Positions 36,220 to 46,354 of a stretch of DNA of 64,000 nt are shown piece after piece. Below the pieces are notes generated by a model. The model was not told the origin of the DNA. It did no database searches and was given only the letters and a program-made list of their open reading frames with translations. This DNA is from Zhengitettix transpicula (Eukaryota > Arthropoda > Insecta > Orthoptera > Tetrigidae), in contig CM073591.1 in the NCBI GenBank assembly GCA_037074705.1, positions 134,919,032 to 134,983,031 of the forward strand, in the 5' to 3' direction. Each line of letters begins with the position of its first letter. Position 1 is the stretch's first letter. Both the position numbers and the translations under genes were made by a program.

Positions 36220-36600
36220 GATGGTACTTTTTTCTGGGACGAACACGCAATAATTCAAATTCAATATTTAGGAAAGAGGTGAACAATAAATGGAGACTAT
36301 TTTTCGTCGTTATTGGACTACTTGAGCTGGGAAATAATGAACGAAAGTCGAAAGTTGGTTATTAAGAAATTACGGTTCTATCAAGACAATGAACGGACGC
36401 TGACCTGTACAATTTCGATGATAGAATTGTCTAACTGAACTTAGAACTGTTACCGCGTCCATCGTATTCACCAGATTTGGCACCCGTCGAATAAGGCTAC
36501 AACTGCCTAAGGAAACGTCTTTTTCTAGGACGTTCCGAAAACTGGAAGAACGTAGGACGAACGCTGGACGAAGTATATTGTTTAAAATATAAAAACACCC
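36220..36600 (+). pseudogene. mariner transposase catalytic region, dead
   Basis: From 36220 the frame reads DGTFFWDEHAIIQIQYLGKR, then after a stop TINGDYFSSLLDYLSWEI, KLVIKKLRFYQDNERT and, after a one-base shift, LELLPRPSYSPDLAPVE-stop. The order WD, TING-YY, QDN and YSPDLAP is diagnostic of mariner transposases. The second catalytic aspartate (36385-36387, in QDN) is kept. The third, which should follow 34 residues later in PSDY, falls at 36489-36491 and is glutamate followed by a stop. At least two in-frame stops and one frameshift make it inactive. Downstream, about 36500-36600 still reads a basic C-terminal-like frame. TIRs were not located. Confidence 0.8.
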
Positions 36601-36654
36601 GAATTAGATGAAAAAAAACAATTTTTTTAGGAAGCAGACAATAAATAGACCAAA

Positions 36655-36715
36655 TTAAGTGATCAAACAAATACCTCACAATGTTTCTGCAAACCTTGTT
36701 GCTTATTATAAGTGA
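36655..36715 (-). mobile_element. Penelope-like terminal fragment
   Basis: On the minus strand it reads AGCAACAAGGTTTGCAGAAACATTGTGAGGTATTT, shown here as two parts: AGCAACAAGGTTTGC and GAAACATTGTGAGG. This matches the 41.2-kb copy. Stem II can still form (GCAA/TTGC) but the CTGATGA strand is lost (36700-36712 region). It abuts the end of the mariner remnant. Confidence 0.5.
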
Positions 36716-38405
36716 TGAAAAATCGTAAGAGCTTTAACGACGCATAAAAAAGCCGAGATACGAGGTACTCAAAATCCACCACACGCTGGCAGAATATTAT
36801 TATAAGAACGAGTCAATATCAAAATATTTTCGTACTCTTTTACAAATACTCATTAACCCAACTTATTTAAGTAGAGAATCTTTGAAACGGCATTAGATTG
36901 CGCAGGAATTGTATAAATATTCATCAACAGATAAAATTTCTCTGATCGGTTTGTGGAGCTTGTTATTTTTCTGAATGTGCACCAGCGAACTGCGTTTTCG
37001 GAGTAGATGAGCCATGCGATACACGTACATATAAATTGTCCTAGCTGTAATTTAACTCAATCCACCAGACATGCTCTATAGTTAAACACAGTTCACCGCT
37101 ATTCACCTGAAGACGACGGAAGAACACGTCATTGAAACATTGTGTACTAACATATCTAACCTGTTTAGAAACCAGATGATGTTTTATTTACGTAATAGCT
37201 TATTTCTGTGCAGAGGACTTACGATGGATTTTTAAAGGTGAAAAATTATATAAATAAATTGAATTGGTATGTGGACCGAGACTTATAGAGATACTTCTTA
37301 ATTTCATTGGAGTTTGAAATATATATGATCAACACTAAAGCGTCAGAAAATTCATTGCGCAATGCTGGCAATTATATTTATTACGCGTTTAACAGTATCG
37401 GGATTTCTTCAATAAATTTTGTTGTACGTACAACGGAGACATTGATTACATAACTATTAACGTCTGACAGAAATGATAAATTTTGCAGACCATCAATCTT
37501 GTGAAACAACATGAAGGGTGGGCTATTCGTGTTAGTTAAGGTGGTATAAAAAGCCCCATCAATCACAGGTGCTCGTACCTCAGCACTCCTCATTCCATCC
37601 GTTTTATAGAAAACCAAAATAATTGTATACATCTACTACAGGTACGACGTTAACTAGTGTTTCGTTTTGAGATGCTAAAATGGGAGTTCGCATTCGATAT
37701 CTTGCTTTTTTTTTTCGTTCCGTGAAAGCCATTATGTTAATAGAATGCCCCTGCATCAGACGTTATTCATCACCATTACAACACCATACTGAGGATCGTA
37801 TAAATCATTTCAATCACGTATTCCAACAGTCGAAGTAATGTATGAACTCTGTACACGTACGTGGTTGTTAAAACGTATTTATGCTTCACTAATTACTTGA
37901 TTTGTACGCCTATAAATGAAACAATAAAATAATATATTCGATACTTTAACACGGAAGAGTAAATTAAATTTAAATCTGTAGGCAAGACAACCACAAATAC
38001 TTTTATCGTTTATTAGGAAATATTAATTTGTATCACATAAAGTGATAATATAGGGGAAATACCGATAATGAAAAAAAAATAGCTCGATGATTGCGTGTTA
38101 TAAATTGCGGATAAAGAGGTTATTCAAAACACTGGATACGTTGTAGTTATAATAAATAACAAATTTTTATTATATAAATATATATATTTTGACTCTTGAG
38201 AAAATTAATAAATAAATAAACATCAGCCAGTTTTAAGTCAGAAAAACGGTTTATTAATATTTATTATCTTTAAAATCGATAACTACTGAATATAATATTA
38301 AACGTGAATAAAGACATAATTGTAACACGAGTGACATAGTATAAAATATTTGAAAAAAGCATGTCCAATAAGTTGAAAATAAAGATTGAAGTCTTTCCCG
38401 GTGTA
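36715..38405. other. AT-rich DNA with a hammerhead-like motif at 37107
   Basis: No protein homology was found. An 83-codon minus-strand frame at 37381-37632 matches nothing I know; its GC content is slightly raised but there is no other support. Confidence 0.35.
37107..37138 (+). ncRNA. hammerhead-like core
   Basis: The order is CTGAAGA (fits CTGANGA), C, GACG-GAAGAACA-CGTC, ATT, GAAAC followed by ATTGTGT. A 4-bp stem fits the stem II position, though extra bases separate it from GAAAC. The flanks CACC before and ATTGTGTAC after resemble the Penelope terminal context. Stems I and III were not confirmed. Confidence 0.35.
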
Positions 38406-38409
38406 GTTG

Positions 38410-38586
38410 TTCAATATACTGTTCTCGGAGTTCACCTGGTTTTGCATAATTATATTAGAATGCAACGTTTCGACGACTAAAAGCTCTGTCGTCATCTTCT
38501 AGGCGACAGAGCTTTTAGTCGTCGAAACGTTGCGTTCTAATATAATTATGCAAAACCAGGTTGAACTCCGAGAACAATATATTGAA
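38410..38586. repeat. long near-perfect palindrome with paired hammerhead-like cores
   Basis: Left arm 38410-38491 and right arm 38504-38586 are reverse complements apart from two substitutions and one single-base gap, around a 12-bp spacer (TCATCTTCTAGG). Each arm carries GTCGTCGAAACGTTGC, the GAAAC half of a hammerhead-like core, and the centre supplies CTAGAAGATGACGAC on the minus strand. The arrangement looks like two terminal motifs joined head to head. The near-identity means recent formation or gene conversion. No target duplication was identified. Confidence 0.88.
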
Positions 38587-38589
38587 ATT

Positions 38590-40405
38590 GAAAATATAAA
38601 ACCATAAAAAAATCAGACCTTTGAGGAAACATAATAAATAGGGTAATATTTAACACGTAATTTTTAAATCAAATTCTTTTCGATGTTTCACTCTTGCTGT
38701 GGGTCGGTCACGTTATGATTTTAATGAGTACCAATACGCGACCGTTCGTGGAGCTACGCTTCCTATTTTGTTGTGTCTCCTCCAACACGATAAGAATCGG
38801 GAGAAAAATAATGACACCCCTCCCAAACAACACAATGAAATATGATCCATGGTGTGTTTTATCGCGAACTGAGCCTCATATTGTGTGAGTGAGAATGTGG
38901 ACCAATATTGCCCCTTTGTGCGCAGTGGAAGTGAAGCCTTTTGTCACTGTGGTAATGTATTAACTGGACATTTTCCCTCGTTTTCGTTACCGAAGAACCT
39001 AAATTGGGGCACAATGATCGGAATGACAAGGCGTGAATTTTGGTGAAATGGGTTTTTAGTTTCCTGAGGAGAGAATCAGCTTCTGTTTCTACGAGATTTA
39101 AAACGTCAAAGTGAAAAGTCTGCTTGTTTCACCTCTGCTTATTTTACGAGTCGGTATTTCTATATATTTTACATTAACAGTAAGCCTAAAAGCCTTTCAC
39201 CCAGCTTGCACTGCACTGCTTTGTTATTCTTTAAAGGGTAAAATTAATTGAAGTGAAATATTTTCTTAGAAAAAACATACTATAGAAACATTTGTTGCTG
39301 TTTCTTTTACACATTTCCATAATTTCATATTTTGGTACTCTTAACTTTATATTGCCATATAACCGTTAGCTTCTGACTGGAGATAAGTTGACGTGGTAAG
39401 AGAAACAACATGAACAATGGGAATTTGTTTTACAATATGAGAAGGCAGACAAATTAGGTTGGATGGGCATCAAATTGAACTTCGGACATTGTTGGTATAA
39501 GTTCAAACACACAGTATGGGAAGACATAATAAAATATGTTACAGTAAAATACTTACATAAAATGTAGTGTAAGGCATTTAATTAAAAAAATTCAGATTAA
39601 AATAAAAAATTTTCGCTACCCATATCGTACATTCGTCAAGTTGCGACTTAAATGAAAAGTTATGTAATTATATAATGAAACTTGACATTACAAACGTTAC
39701 TTCAGATTATGAAAAAATGTATTGAAATCTTATAATTTCGGTTCCTACAGTCATTGACAAGAGTCCTGTCTATGAAAGAATTGTTTAATAATGTCTACAC
39801 TCTACAGAAGCTCATTGTAAGTTTACATTCTTTTGTATTTTGAATATTAAAATTTGTTATATACTTAAAAAATAATTTTTTTTAATTACTTTCACATTTT
39901 TGAAATAGAAATTCACAGCAATTTTAAAAAATTAACAATTGTTAACATTTTGTACTGTATCATCTGAAGAAGACCGTAAAGAATAATTGATTTGTTTTCA
40001 AATGTTAATAAATAACCAATTAAAAAATATTTTCTGACTTAATGTAATAATGTAATAAACGTTTTAAGTATAATAGTTTCAAAACTTGTTTTTTAAAGTT
40101 AAAAACCATCGAACTTATTGATATGTGTGTTTTTATTATGCACAATTCGATTACATTTAGATTAATGAGTCATATAATTAAATAATGTTATAATTATATC
40201 AAGAGATATGAAGATATGAAATATTTTGAACATGAGAATATTTAAATTTTACAATTATACAAAATATTGAAATATCTCGGTAAAATAAATAAAAATATAT
40301 TATCCTAATTTGACCTCATTTTAGATTTTAATTTTAAAGAATTTAAGTATCATTTCAGGATTATTCTACGAGAAATGATCAGAAACTAGGGTTACGAAAC
40401 CTACA
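38590..40405. other. AT-rich DNA, nothing firmly recognised
   Basis: A GC-richer patch from about 38690 to 39180 carries no recognised frame. The rest is AT-rich. CATCTGAAGAAGACCG at 39961 recalls the CTGAAGA half-motif but lacks GAAAC. Confidence 0.35.
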
Positions 40406-40414
40406 GCGAAACGG

Positions 40415-40566
40415 TATTTATTTCATACAACCAATACAGCCACCCGATTGGCGCGACGTCCGGGCTGTGTGGATGGTGGTCGATGATGTCTCAGCTAAAC
40501 TGCTTCAATAGTTTGGTGGTCTTTTGGGTTGTATGAGATCGCGCGTTGTCGCGTAGGAAGATGACT
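40415..40566 (-). pseudogene. mariner transposase catalytic fragment
   Basis: On the minus strand the frame reads VIFLRDNARSHTTQKTTKLL, then after one stop DIIDHHPHSPDVAPIGWLYW. This is the DN-x-R-x-HT helix and the SPDLAP motif of mariner transposases. The second catalytic aspartate (40548-40550) is present. The third, exactly 35 codons later at 40443-40445, is glycine (PIG in place of PSD), so the enzyme is dead. It points away from the C-terminal fragment that abuts it on the other strand. Confidence 0.75.
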
Positions 40567-40570
40567 CATT

Positions 40571-40754
40571 TGGAGAGACTTTCACATTCTTTTCCTCACT
40601 TGAAGGAGCACCTACGACGCCGAAAATTCGCTTCAGCCAAGAAGGTGAAACACTTCCCGACAACGTGGCTGAACATTCAAAGAAAGGATTTTTACCAGTA
40701 ATGAATATTCAAACTCTTCCCATGAACCGATACGGAGCCTATGCCGAAAAATAG
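40571..40754 (+). pseudogene. mariner transposase C-terminal fragment, opposite strand
   Basis: On the plus strand the frames read RDFHILF, then FPHLKEHLRRRKFASAKKV, TTWLNIQRKDFYQ, two stops, IFKLFP and NRYGAYAEK-stop. This matches the mariner tail: SDFHLF, LK-x-L-G-x-RF, WL-x-x-Q-x-x-FY, GI-x-KL and GDYVEK. It begins where the minus-strand catalytic fragment ends, so the two halves of one protein lie in opposite orientation. A local inversion of an old copy or two abutting insertions would explain this. Confidence 0.7.
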
Positions 40755-40842
40755 CCTACTGTATATACACGTTTTACTACAGGCTTTGTAACGTTAGGTT
40801 CTGATAACCTCTCAAAACTTAAAACTTTTGGTATGCTAACCA

Positions 40843-40974
40843 GGTGAGAATAGGTTTCGCGTCACGACGTTTCCATGACGGTCACTGCTCCCGTTAGCAA
40901 GTGATATCAGATTTCACTTGGTAACGTCGGAAGTAAGCGCCATTGAAACGTCGTGGCCTAAGCCTATTCTGACT
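40843..40974. mobile_element. small foldback MITE
   Basis: The ends form an imperfect inverted repeat of about 45 bp: left GGTGAGAATAGGTTTCGCGT, right read inward AGTCAGAATAGGCTTAGGCC, both continuing into CACGACGTTTC and AATGGCG/CATGACG. The whole unit is about 132 bp with a short non-coding centre. I could not define a target duplication, so the superfamily is unknown. Confidence 0.6.
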
Positions 40975-41194
40975 GTCAGAAAGAAAGCATTATTGTGTTG
41001 GCAACAGTCCAAAATTTGAAAATATAATTTACATAAAAAAAATTCAAAATTCAAATAAATCTCAAAGAAGAATAACAGTATTTTTGTCTCAGGTTTTGTA
41101 AGGAAGAAACAAATTCAATATTTCAAATCACAAATTATTATAAAAATTTCAATAAATTGTTTCGAAAAGAAAAGAAAGCAGTTAAGAAATGAAT

Positions 41195-41300
41195 CAATAA
41201 TTACTATTTGTATGAAAGCAACAAGGATTGCAGAAACGTTGTGAGGTATTTATTTAGAACTTATTTTTGTCTGTTGTTTGACTATTTATTTATCTAGTTA
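41195..41300 (+). mobile_element. Penelope-like terminal fragment
   Basis: It reads TATGAAAGCAACAAGGATTG, CAGAAACGTTGTGAGGTATT and then TTTTTGTCTGTTGTTTGAC, matching the terminal region of the other copies. Stem II is GCAA/TTGC. The left core has decayed (GTATGA instead of CTGATGA) while GAAAC (41233-41237) is intact. Confidence 0.6.
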
Positions 41301-42050
41301 GAAAACTTTTACCTAGTTGATCAGTTGTCCAATCAATATGCTTGTACGCTCAATAATGTGTATGATCATTAGGGTCTTGCCAAATATTTTTTAAAAGTAA
41401 CGCTCAAGTATATATATGGTATACTTTAGAAAACTCTACAAAACTTATTTTGCTTTAAAGACAATCCGGAAATGGAAACACTAGAAAGTGAAAGCATTCC
41501 TTTTCACTGTCTCTCTTCACTTAGCATTATTTACGTAGGCGTATGGCTTTTTGATTTTTGGTTAGGAAGTTATTGTCTACTTTAATTGTATAATCTTTAA
41601 TTTTACCAAATGGCCATACAGAGCAATGGCCGCTTTAGCACAGGATTATTACAAACTTTTTATTATGTCAAAGTTCCCATTAATGATAACATACACGTGA
41701 AACTCAAGAAATTTCAATCCTGTATTGAGATATTTATATAATTTTGTCAACACTGCTTTAATGTCTATCAAATAACAGACAGGAGATTGTGTTGTTACGT
41801 AATAAAATCATATATTTGTAGGAAAATCATAAATAATTTTATCTTGTTAGTTTCAGGCTCGATTGTTTGGCATTTGGTATTTAAAATATCTTTTTTTGTA
41901 AACTATTAACGTTTTTTCCACTATTTAAACCAACGCCAAGCTTAAATTAAATGCATCGATTCTCTGTCAGCTTATGTTTTTGAATCTCAATTTTGAAACT
42001 CAATTTTCTGTGAGCACTTCAACAAACCCGCTGAAATTGAGGTTTAATTT
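41300..42050. other. AT-rich DNA, nothing recognised
   Basis: No repeat end, frame or motif could be supported. Confidence 0.4.
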
Positions 42051-42350
42051 GCCTTGGTGAAAGGCGGTTCCTGGTCTTTACATGAATACGTTAAGCTTGT
42101 TGTACAGGCCACAGTGTCGTACGAGACACGATGTGTAGACAAGTCCATAAACATGGAGACCCAGCCCCACCCAGATTAGCATCGTACATGTTGTCTCGAG
42201 AGACTCACCATTCAACCGCGCGCTCGCCTAATCTGCAGACGCGCGTCACCTCAATGACTAAAATCCTGTGTGGGACATTAAACTTAAAAAGATATTCCGC
42301 TACGCCTCTGACACCATTTTTCGACACTCACATAAACGACGTATAAAATT
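42050..42350. other. GC-richer unidentified block
   Basis: The block contains CAACCGCGCGCTCGCC and GCAGACGCGCGTCACC. A 71-codon plus-strand frame (42131-42346) crosses it without recognisable homology. It may be a non-coding element or an old repeat. Confidence 0.25.
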
Positions 42351-42537
42351 GATCACGTAAGCTCAACCTTATTAATATAAAATGTAACAAAATTATGATG
42401 AAATTTCTATGATACATTTTTAAAATTGTTCCTTATTTCGGTGTGACATCAATTACATTTAATCATTTTCTGAAATTAACCTAAAATACTTTCACATTTG
42501 AAATTCACACACATATAGTCTATTTTATTTATTAGAA

Positions 42538-43266
42538 GATTATGTATGGCCACCGAACTCTGCATAAACATCCCGGATAACAATAACCTCATTCTAACAG
42601 ACTCATCGGAAGCAATCAAGGATATCATAAACCCCCAAAAATGGAACAAAACATTGAACCTCATTAGGGACAATACCACGAAGATCAAAACATCTGTCTA
42701 GCATGGATCCCTGCGTATAGAGGAATAACTGGAAACCTCAGGATCGAGAAGTTGGTAAAAGAAGCATTCAAAACCATACACAGCAGAGAATACAAATTCC
42801 AGTGCAACAGCAAGGAAACGTGGAAGTTCTGTAAAGATAGAAAACTCTAAAACAGATAGAACGAAAAAAGGAGAAGGAAGAACAACGGAATAATTCACAG
42901 TGAACTAGTACACTACAAAGATATAACAATTCCCAAAACCATAAACAGAAAAAAACAGGTGATGCTATCTAGAGTAAGAATCCTCCACTAAGTTTGTACT
43001 CATGCGTTCCTATTTTCCAGATCTACCCAACCAACCTGTGTAGAATTCAGTCAACCTCAAACTATTCCCCATATACTCTTCTATTGCAGCAGGTACAACG
43101 ACATCAGAAGAAATACAATCGCAAAACACCACATCGCAGACCTCTGTACTTCAACGACAGCTGCCTTGGACATCATCAAATTTATCGAGGAAGCAAACAT
43201 AAGTGAACAAATATAGAAACCCAATTGCTAATAATGTTAATAATGTATGTAAATAATAACGCTAAA
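42538..43266 (+). mobile_element. LINE 3' portion, truncated copy 1
   Basis: This copy runs parallel to 43747-44465 of copy 2, with most bases shared (for example GAACTCTGCATAAACATCC). It starts inside the RNase H domain, consistent with 5' truncation, and lacks 18 bases in the middle of that domain. The RNase H end reads GNLRIEKLVKE, with the final catalytic aspartate lost. The zinc-knuckle-like region keeps PHILFYCSRYNDIRR, including the histidine that copy 2 has lost. It stops at about 43266 without the TTGACGCGAC tail, exactly where copy 2 begins, so the two form a direct repeat. Confidence 0.75.
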
Positions 43267-43629
43267 TAAGATCCACCCCAATAACGAGACTAGGGACAGA
43301 GACAAAAGAATTATCTATGGCATCAGAAGAAAAATGTTATCAATCAAGTACGCCACAAAATCTCTTGACAAGTAACCCCCAAATCAGACAACAAACAGAG
43401 CCTTTAAATTTTAACCACAGTGGGAAAGTATTAGAAGCAATAACGTTCCATTAAAATGCTGGAAAAACACCTGAGGACTGCAAGAATCACACTGCCACAA
43501 ATTGAACAAAACAGATTCGCAAGAACCCCACCGTAGAAAATCTTAGACATTCCAGTAGACCCAACCCTCTTAACCAAGTAAAAGATAACTCAAAAAAAGA
43601 TAACTTCGTCAAGGAACACGATGAATTAA

Positions 43630-44109
43630 TCGAGAAACACGATTATCCTAGATGGATCCAAGTCCGCAGCAGGAGTAGCGAGCGCGATCTGCAACACTAG
43701 AACACTAAATAACCAGTCATCGGCCCTGGCGGCTCAAGTGCAAGCTATCTACATAGCCACTGAACTCTGCATAAACATCCAGGATAACAATAATCTCATT
43801 ATAACAGACTCATCGGAAGCAATCAAATATATCATAAACCCACAAAAATGGAACAAAACATTGAATCTCATTAGGGACAATAACACGAAGATAAGGAATA
43901 GGAGTTCAAAAATCTGTCTAGCATGGATCCCTGCGCATAGAGGAATAACTGGAAACCTCAGGGCGAACAAGTTGGCAAAAGTGGCATCCAAAACCATAAT
44001 TAACAGAAAAACTATTTCCAGTGCAACAGCAAGGAAACGTGGAAGTTCTGTAAAGAAAAACTCGGAAACAGGTAGAACGAAAAAAGGAGAAGGAAGAACA
44101 ACGGAATAA
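43630..44109 (+). pseudogene. LINE RNase H domain, catalytic residues altered
   Basis: The frame is open for 159 codons. It reads IILDGSKSAAGVASAI, SALAAQVQAIYIATELC, LIITDSSEAIKYI and ICLAWIPAHRGITGNLRANK in the order of type I RNase H. The first aspartate (DGS, 43651-43653) and the third (TDS) are kept. The helix glutamate is glutamine (AQVQAI in place of AEVQAI-type) and the final aspartate is asparagine (ANKLAK in place of ADKLAK). In a LINE this domain removes the RNA strand after cDNA synthesis. With two of four metal-binding residues changed it should be inactive. An antisense frame on the minus strand is a shadow. Confidence 0.82.
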
Positions 44110-44175
44110 TTCACAGTGAACTAGTACACTACAAAGACATAACAATTCTAAAAACCATAAACAGAAAACAAACAG

Positions 44176-44412
44176 GTGATGCTATCTAGAGTAAGAACCC
44201 TCCACTCAGTTTGTACTCATGCGTTCCTATTTTCCAGATCAACCCAACCAACCTATGAAGAATGCTGTCAACCGCTAACTATTCTGTACTATTGCAGCAG
44301 GTATGACGACATAAGAACGGCTACAATCGCAAAACACCACGACATCGCAGACCTTTGTACTTCAACGACAGCTGCCTTGGACATCATCAAGTATATAGAG
44401 AAGCAAACATAA
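44176..44412 (+). pseudogene. LINE C-terminal zinc-knuckle region
   Basis: The frame reads LSRVRTLHSVCTHAFLFSRS, YEECCQPLTI, LYYCSRYDDIR, then DLCTSTTAALDIIKYIEKQT before the stop. LINE ORF2 C-termini of the I/R1/jockey type typically carry a T-H-x-F-L motif, a C-x2-C pair, H-I-L and a final C. Here the pair and the final cysteine remain but the histidine segment is deleted (copy 1 retains it). The intact region is thought to bind nucleic acid. The 66-bp gap from the RNase H frame reflects a frameshift. Confidence 0.65.
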
Positions 44413-44554
44413 GTGAAGAAACCAAATTGTTAATAACGTTAAGATTGTATATAAATAATAACGCTAAGAAACTATTGTAAATAACATACGGGTCGTCAAT
44501 GACCACGATGTCGACGCGACCGTTATAAACTTTAATTCAAAAAAAAAGATTCTG

Positions 44555-44930
44555 TATTGCAGTTACCCACTTTGAGTTAAAGTAATATTATAATGAATTG
44601 GTTAAAAACGTTAACAAAATATATTATAGAGCACTTATTCTTTTAAACTGTAAATGAATTACTTCAGTTCACTATAGACAGAATTATTCTGTGAAGAAAT
44701 TATCAGGTCTTCCATTGTCTATAGTAGAAATAATATGAGAGAGCAGAATTATTTATTTCCTTATTCTTCCAATCCTCCATAATTTTTTTACTTCAGACAA
44801 TGAGACACTCGATAATTCTTCACCAAATATTCCACACCCTTGTCAGAAAAATTCGGAACCAGATAGAATTAATTATTTTTCACATATAACAGGGGGATGT
44901 GAGTACATACAGGCAACTATACTGCCTTAT
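44555..44930. other. AT-rich DNA, nothing recognised
   Basis: Spacer between the LINE tail and the next GC-richer block, with no recognised motif. Confidence 0.4.
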
Positions 44931-44934
44931 TTGT

Positions 44935-45290
44935 CACCGAAATCGTATACGTTGTGAACGACGTGTTGTTTGTGCATTGCCTTCGTTACGAGGCGTGTAG
45001 GATATCTTGTTGCTCACAAAGTAGCGCCAAGGAGCCGCGTATTGATCAACAGCCCCACGAAAACTTGTTGAGCCACGTAGCCTCAGCAGCGAGCCAAATT
45101 CCGGGATTAGCATGACCGATCGGCCCGATTCGTGCCCGCATTCACAAATGTCACCGAGCTTTGGAATCGTGCACCAGCTGCCTACAAACAACGTTTTGCA
45201 GATGTCATGTCAAGCGTGTCAAAGCAGTAAGGGCACCGTTTGTACAGTTTCTCACAATTCCGTGCAGAAACTTTTAGTTACATGGAATAT
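44935..45290. other. GC-richer unidentified block, old transposon suspected
   Basis: A plus-strand frame reads VTELWNRAPAAYKQRFADVM and a minus-strand frame of 85 codons spans most of the block. The plus-strand reading has the feel of a decayed transposon protein but I cannot name a family. An A-rich run follows at 45343-45354. Confidence 0.25.
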
Positions 45291-45299
45291 TTAACCTGA

Positions 45300-46350
45300 A
45301 TTTGTACTGAACAATAGACAAAATTGTCTGAAGACGAGTCTATAAATAAAAAATACTACTAAATTGGGAAATGTAGCTTAAACACTTAGAAATCCCACAA
45401 GACAAGTTGATAGTGACTAATACGCTCGATAAGATATTTTTAATTTCATATAATCATCTCCCTGTTTTATTGAAAGAACACGTAAGGTCCACGTGTTGTG
45501 GTTGTTACCTACTCGTTTTTTATTAATTCTATTAGTCGTCGACTGAGGAAGCAGGACAAGTTGAAGCAGAATTACATACATGTAATATAAAATGCAACAA
45601 TGAAGAACACAATACATCTATCAGAAACGGAGGCAAAAAAAACAAGCAGCAAAATACATATAAAAGAAAATACCAAATAATAAATACACAAATTAAAAAT
45701 ATATATAATAGACAATTTGAAAATGAGATAAAATAACTAGGAAAATAAATACTTGAAAAAGGATTAATACTTAATCGAGGATAAAACAATAACCTTTAAA
45801 AAAAATCTAATCGTGGCGAGAGAAAAGTTTGTAAATAATGAGAAATTTTAGTTTTGATTGTAAAGTTATTATTTTATATTATTGCTTTATTATTTCCTGG
45901 AGCTATTCGGACACATAAATATAAGCATTATTACATTCAAATTAATGCTTTTTGGAAAACGTCTAAATAAATTGTATCTTAAGTTTATAATATAAATCTT
46001 TAGATCAACGAAAATAATGAAGAGGTAATTTTTTTTTTGAGAGTTAACTACTAGGTATTAAGTGGCAAAACTTAACCGCTCATCCATGGATTAACTTGGA
46101 AACAGTACTTACACCCTGGACTTCTACTTAAATATGATTTCAACATCAAAATTAGTCATAACCGAATACTGAGAATTGCTCTATCCTCATTATAATTAAA
46201 CAAGTCTCATTTAAACGCTCCTGTAGTAGCAAAGCATGCGTGGCACACTTCATGTGAAATTTTAAACTAGAAAAACCTTAAATATATCCGGTGCGAATCA
46301 ATGCTACTTTCTAAAAACGGATTAATAAATATGTACCGAAGTAATTTTTT
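45300..46350. other. AT-rich DNA, nothing recognised
   Basis: No repeat ends or coding remnants recognised. Confidence 0.4.
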
Positions 46351-46354
46351 TGTA

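Larger units (their letters stand above)
43270..44552 (+). mobile_element. LINE 3' portion, copy 2 with 3' tail and poly-A
   Basis: The element contains an RT-to-RNase H linker with stops (43270-43627), an open RNase H frame (43630-44109), a C-terminal zinc-knuckle-like frame (44176-44412) and a 3' untranslated region ending GGTCGTCAATGACC, TCGACGCGACCG, TTTAATTC and a poly-A run. The tail motif is shared with elements at 30.2, 33.8 and 61.8 kb. An RNase H domain after RT places it in the I-type superfamily of non-LTR retrotransposons. No RT catalytic box was found within the preserved part. Confidence 0.8.

Noticed and set aside
37381..37632. 83-codon minus-strand frame as a small gene
   Set aside because: No homology, no paralogous copy in the window and no promoter or polyadenylation context.
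39961..39990. CTGAAGAAGACCG as another hammerhead-like core
   Set aside because: The GAAAC strand is missing and no stem forms at the expected position.
43749..44114. 121-codon minus-strand frame with hydrophobic residues
   Set aside because: It is the antisense shadow of the LINE RNase H frame; a similar shadow exists at 42.5-42.9 kb in copy 1.
45325..45350. CTGAAGACGAGTC as another hammerhead-like core
   Set aside because: No complementary strand and no GAAAC follows.
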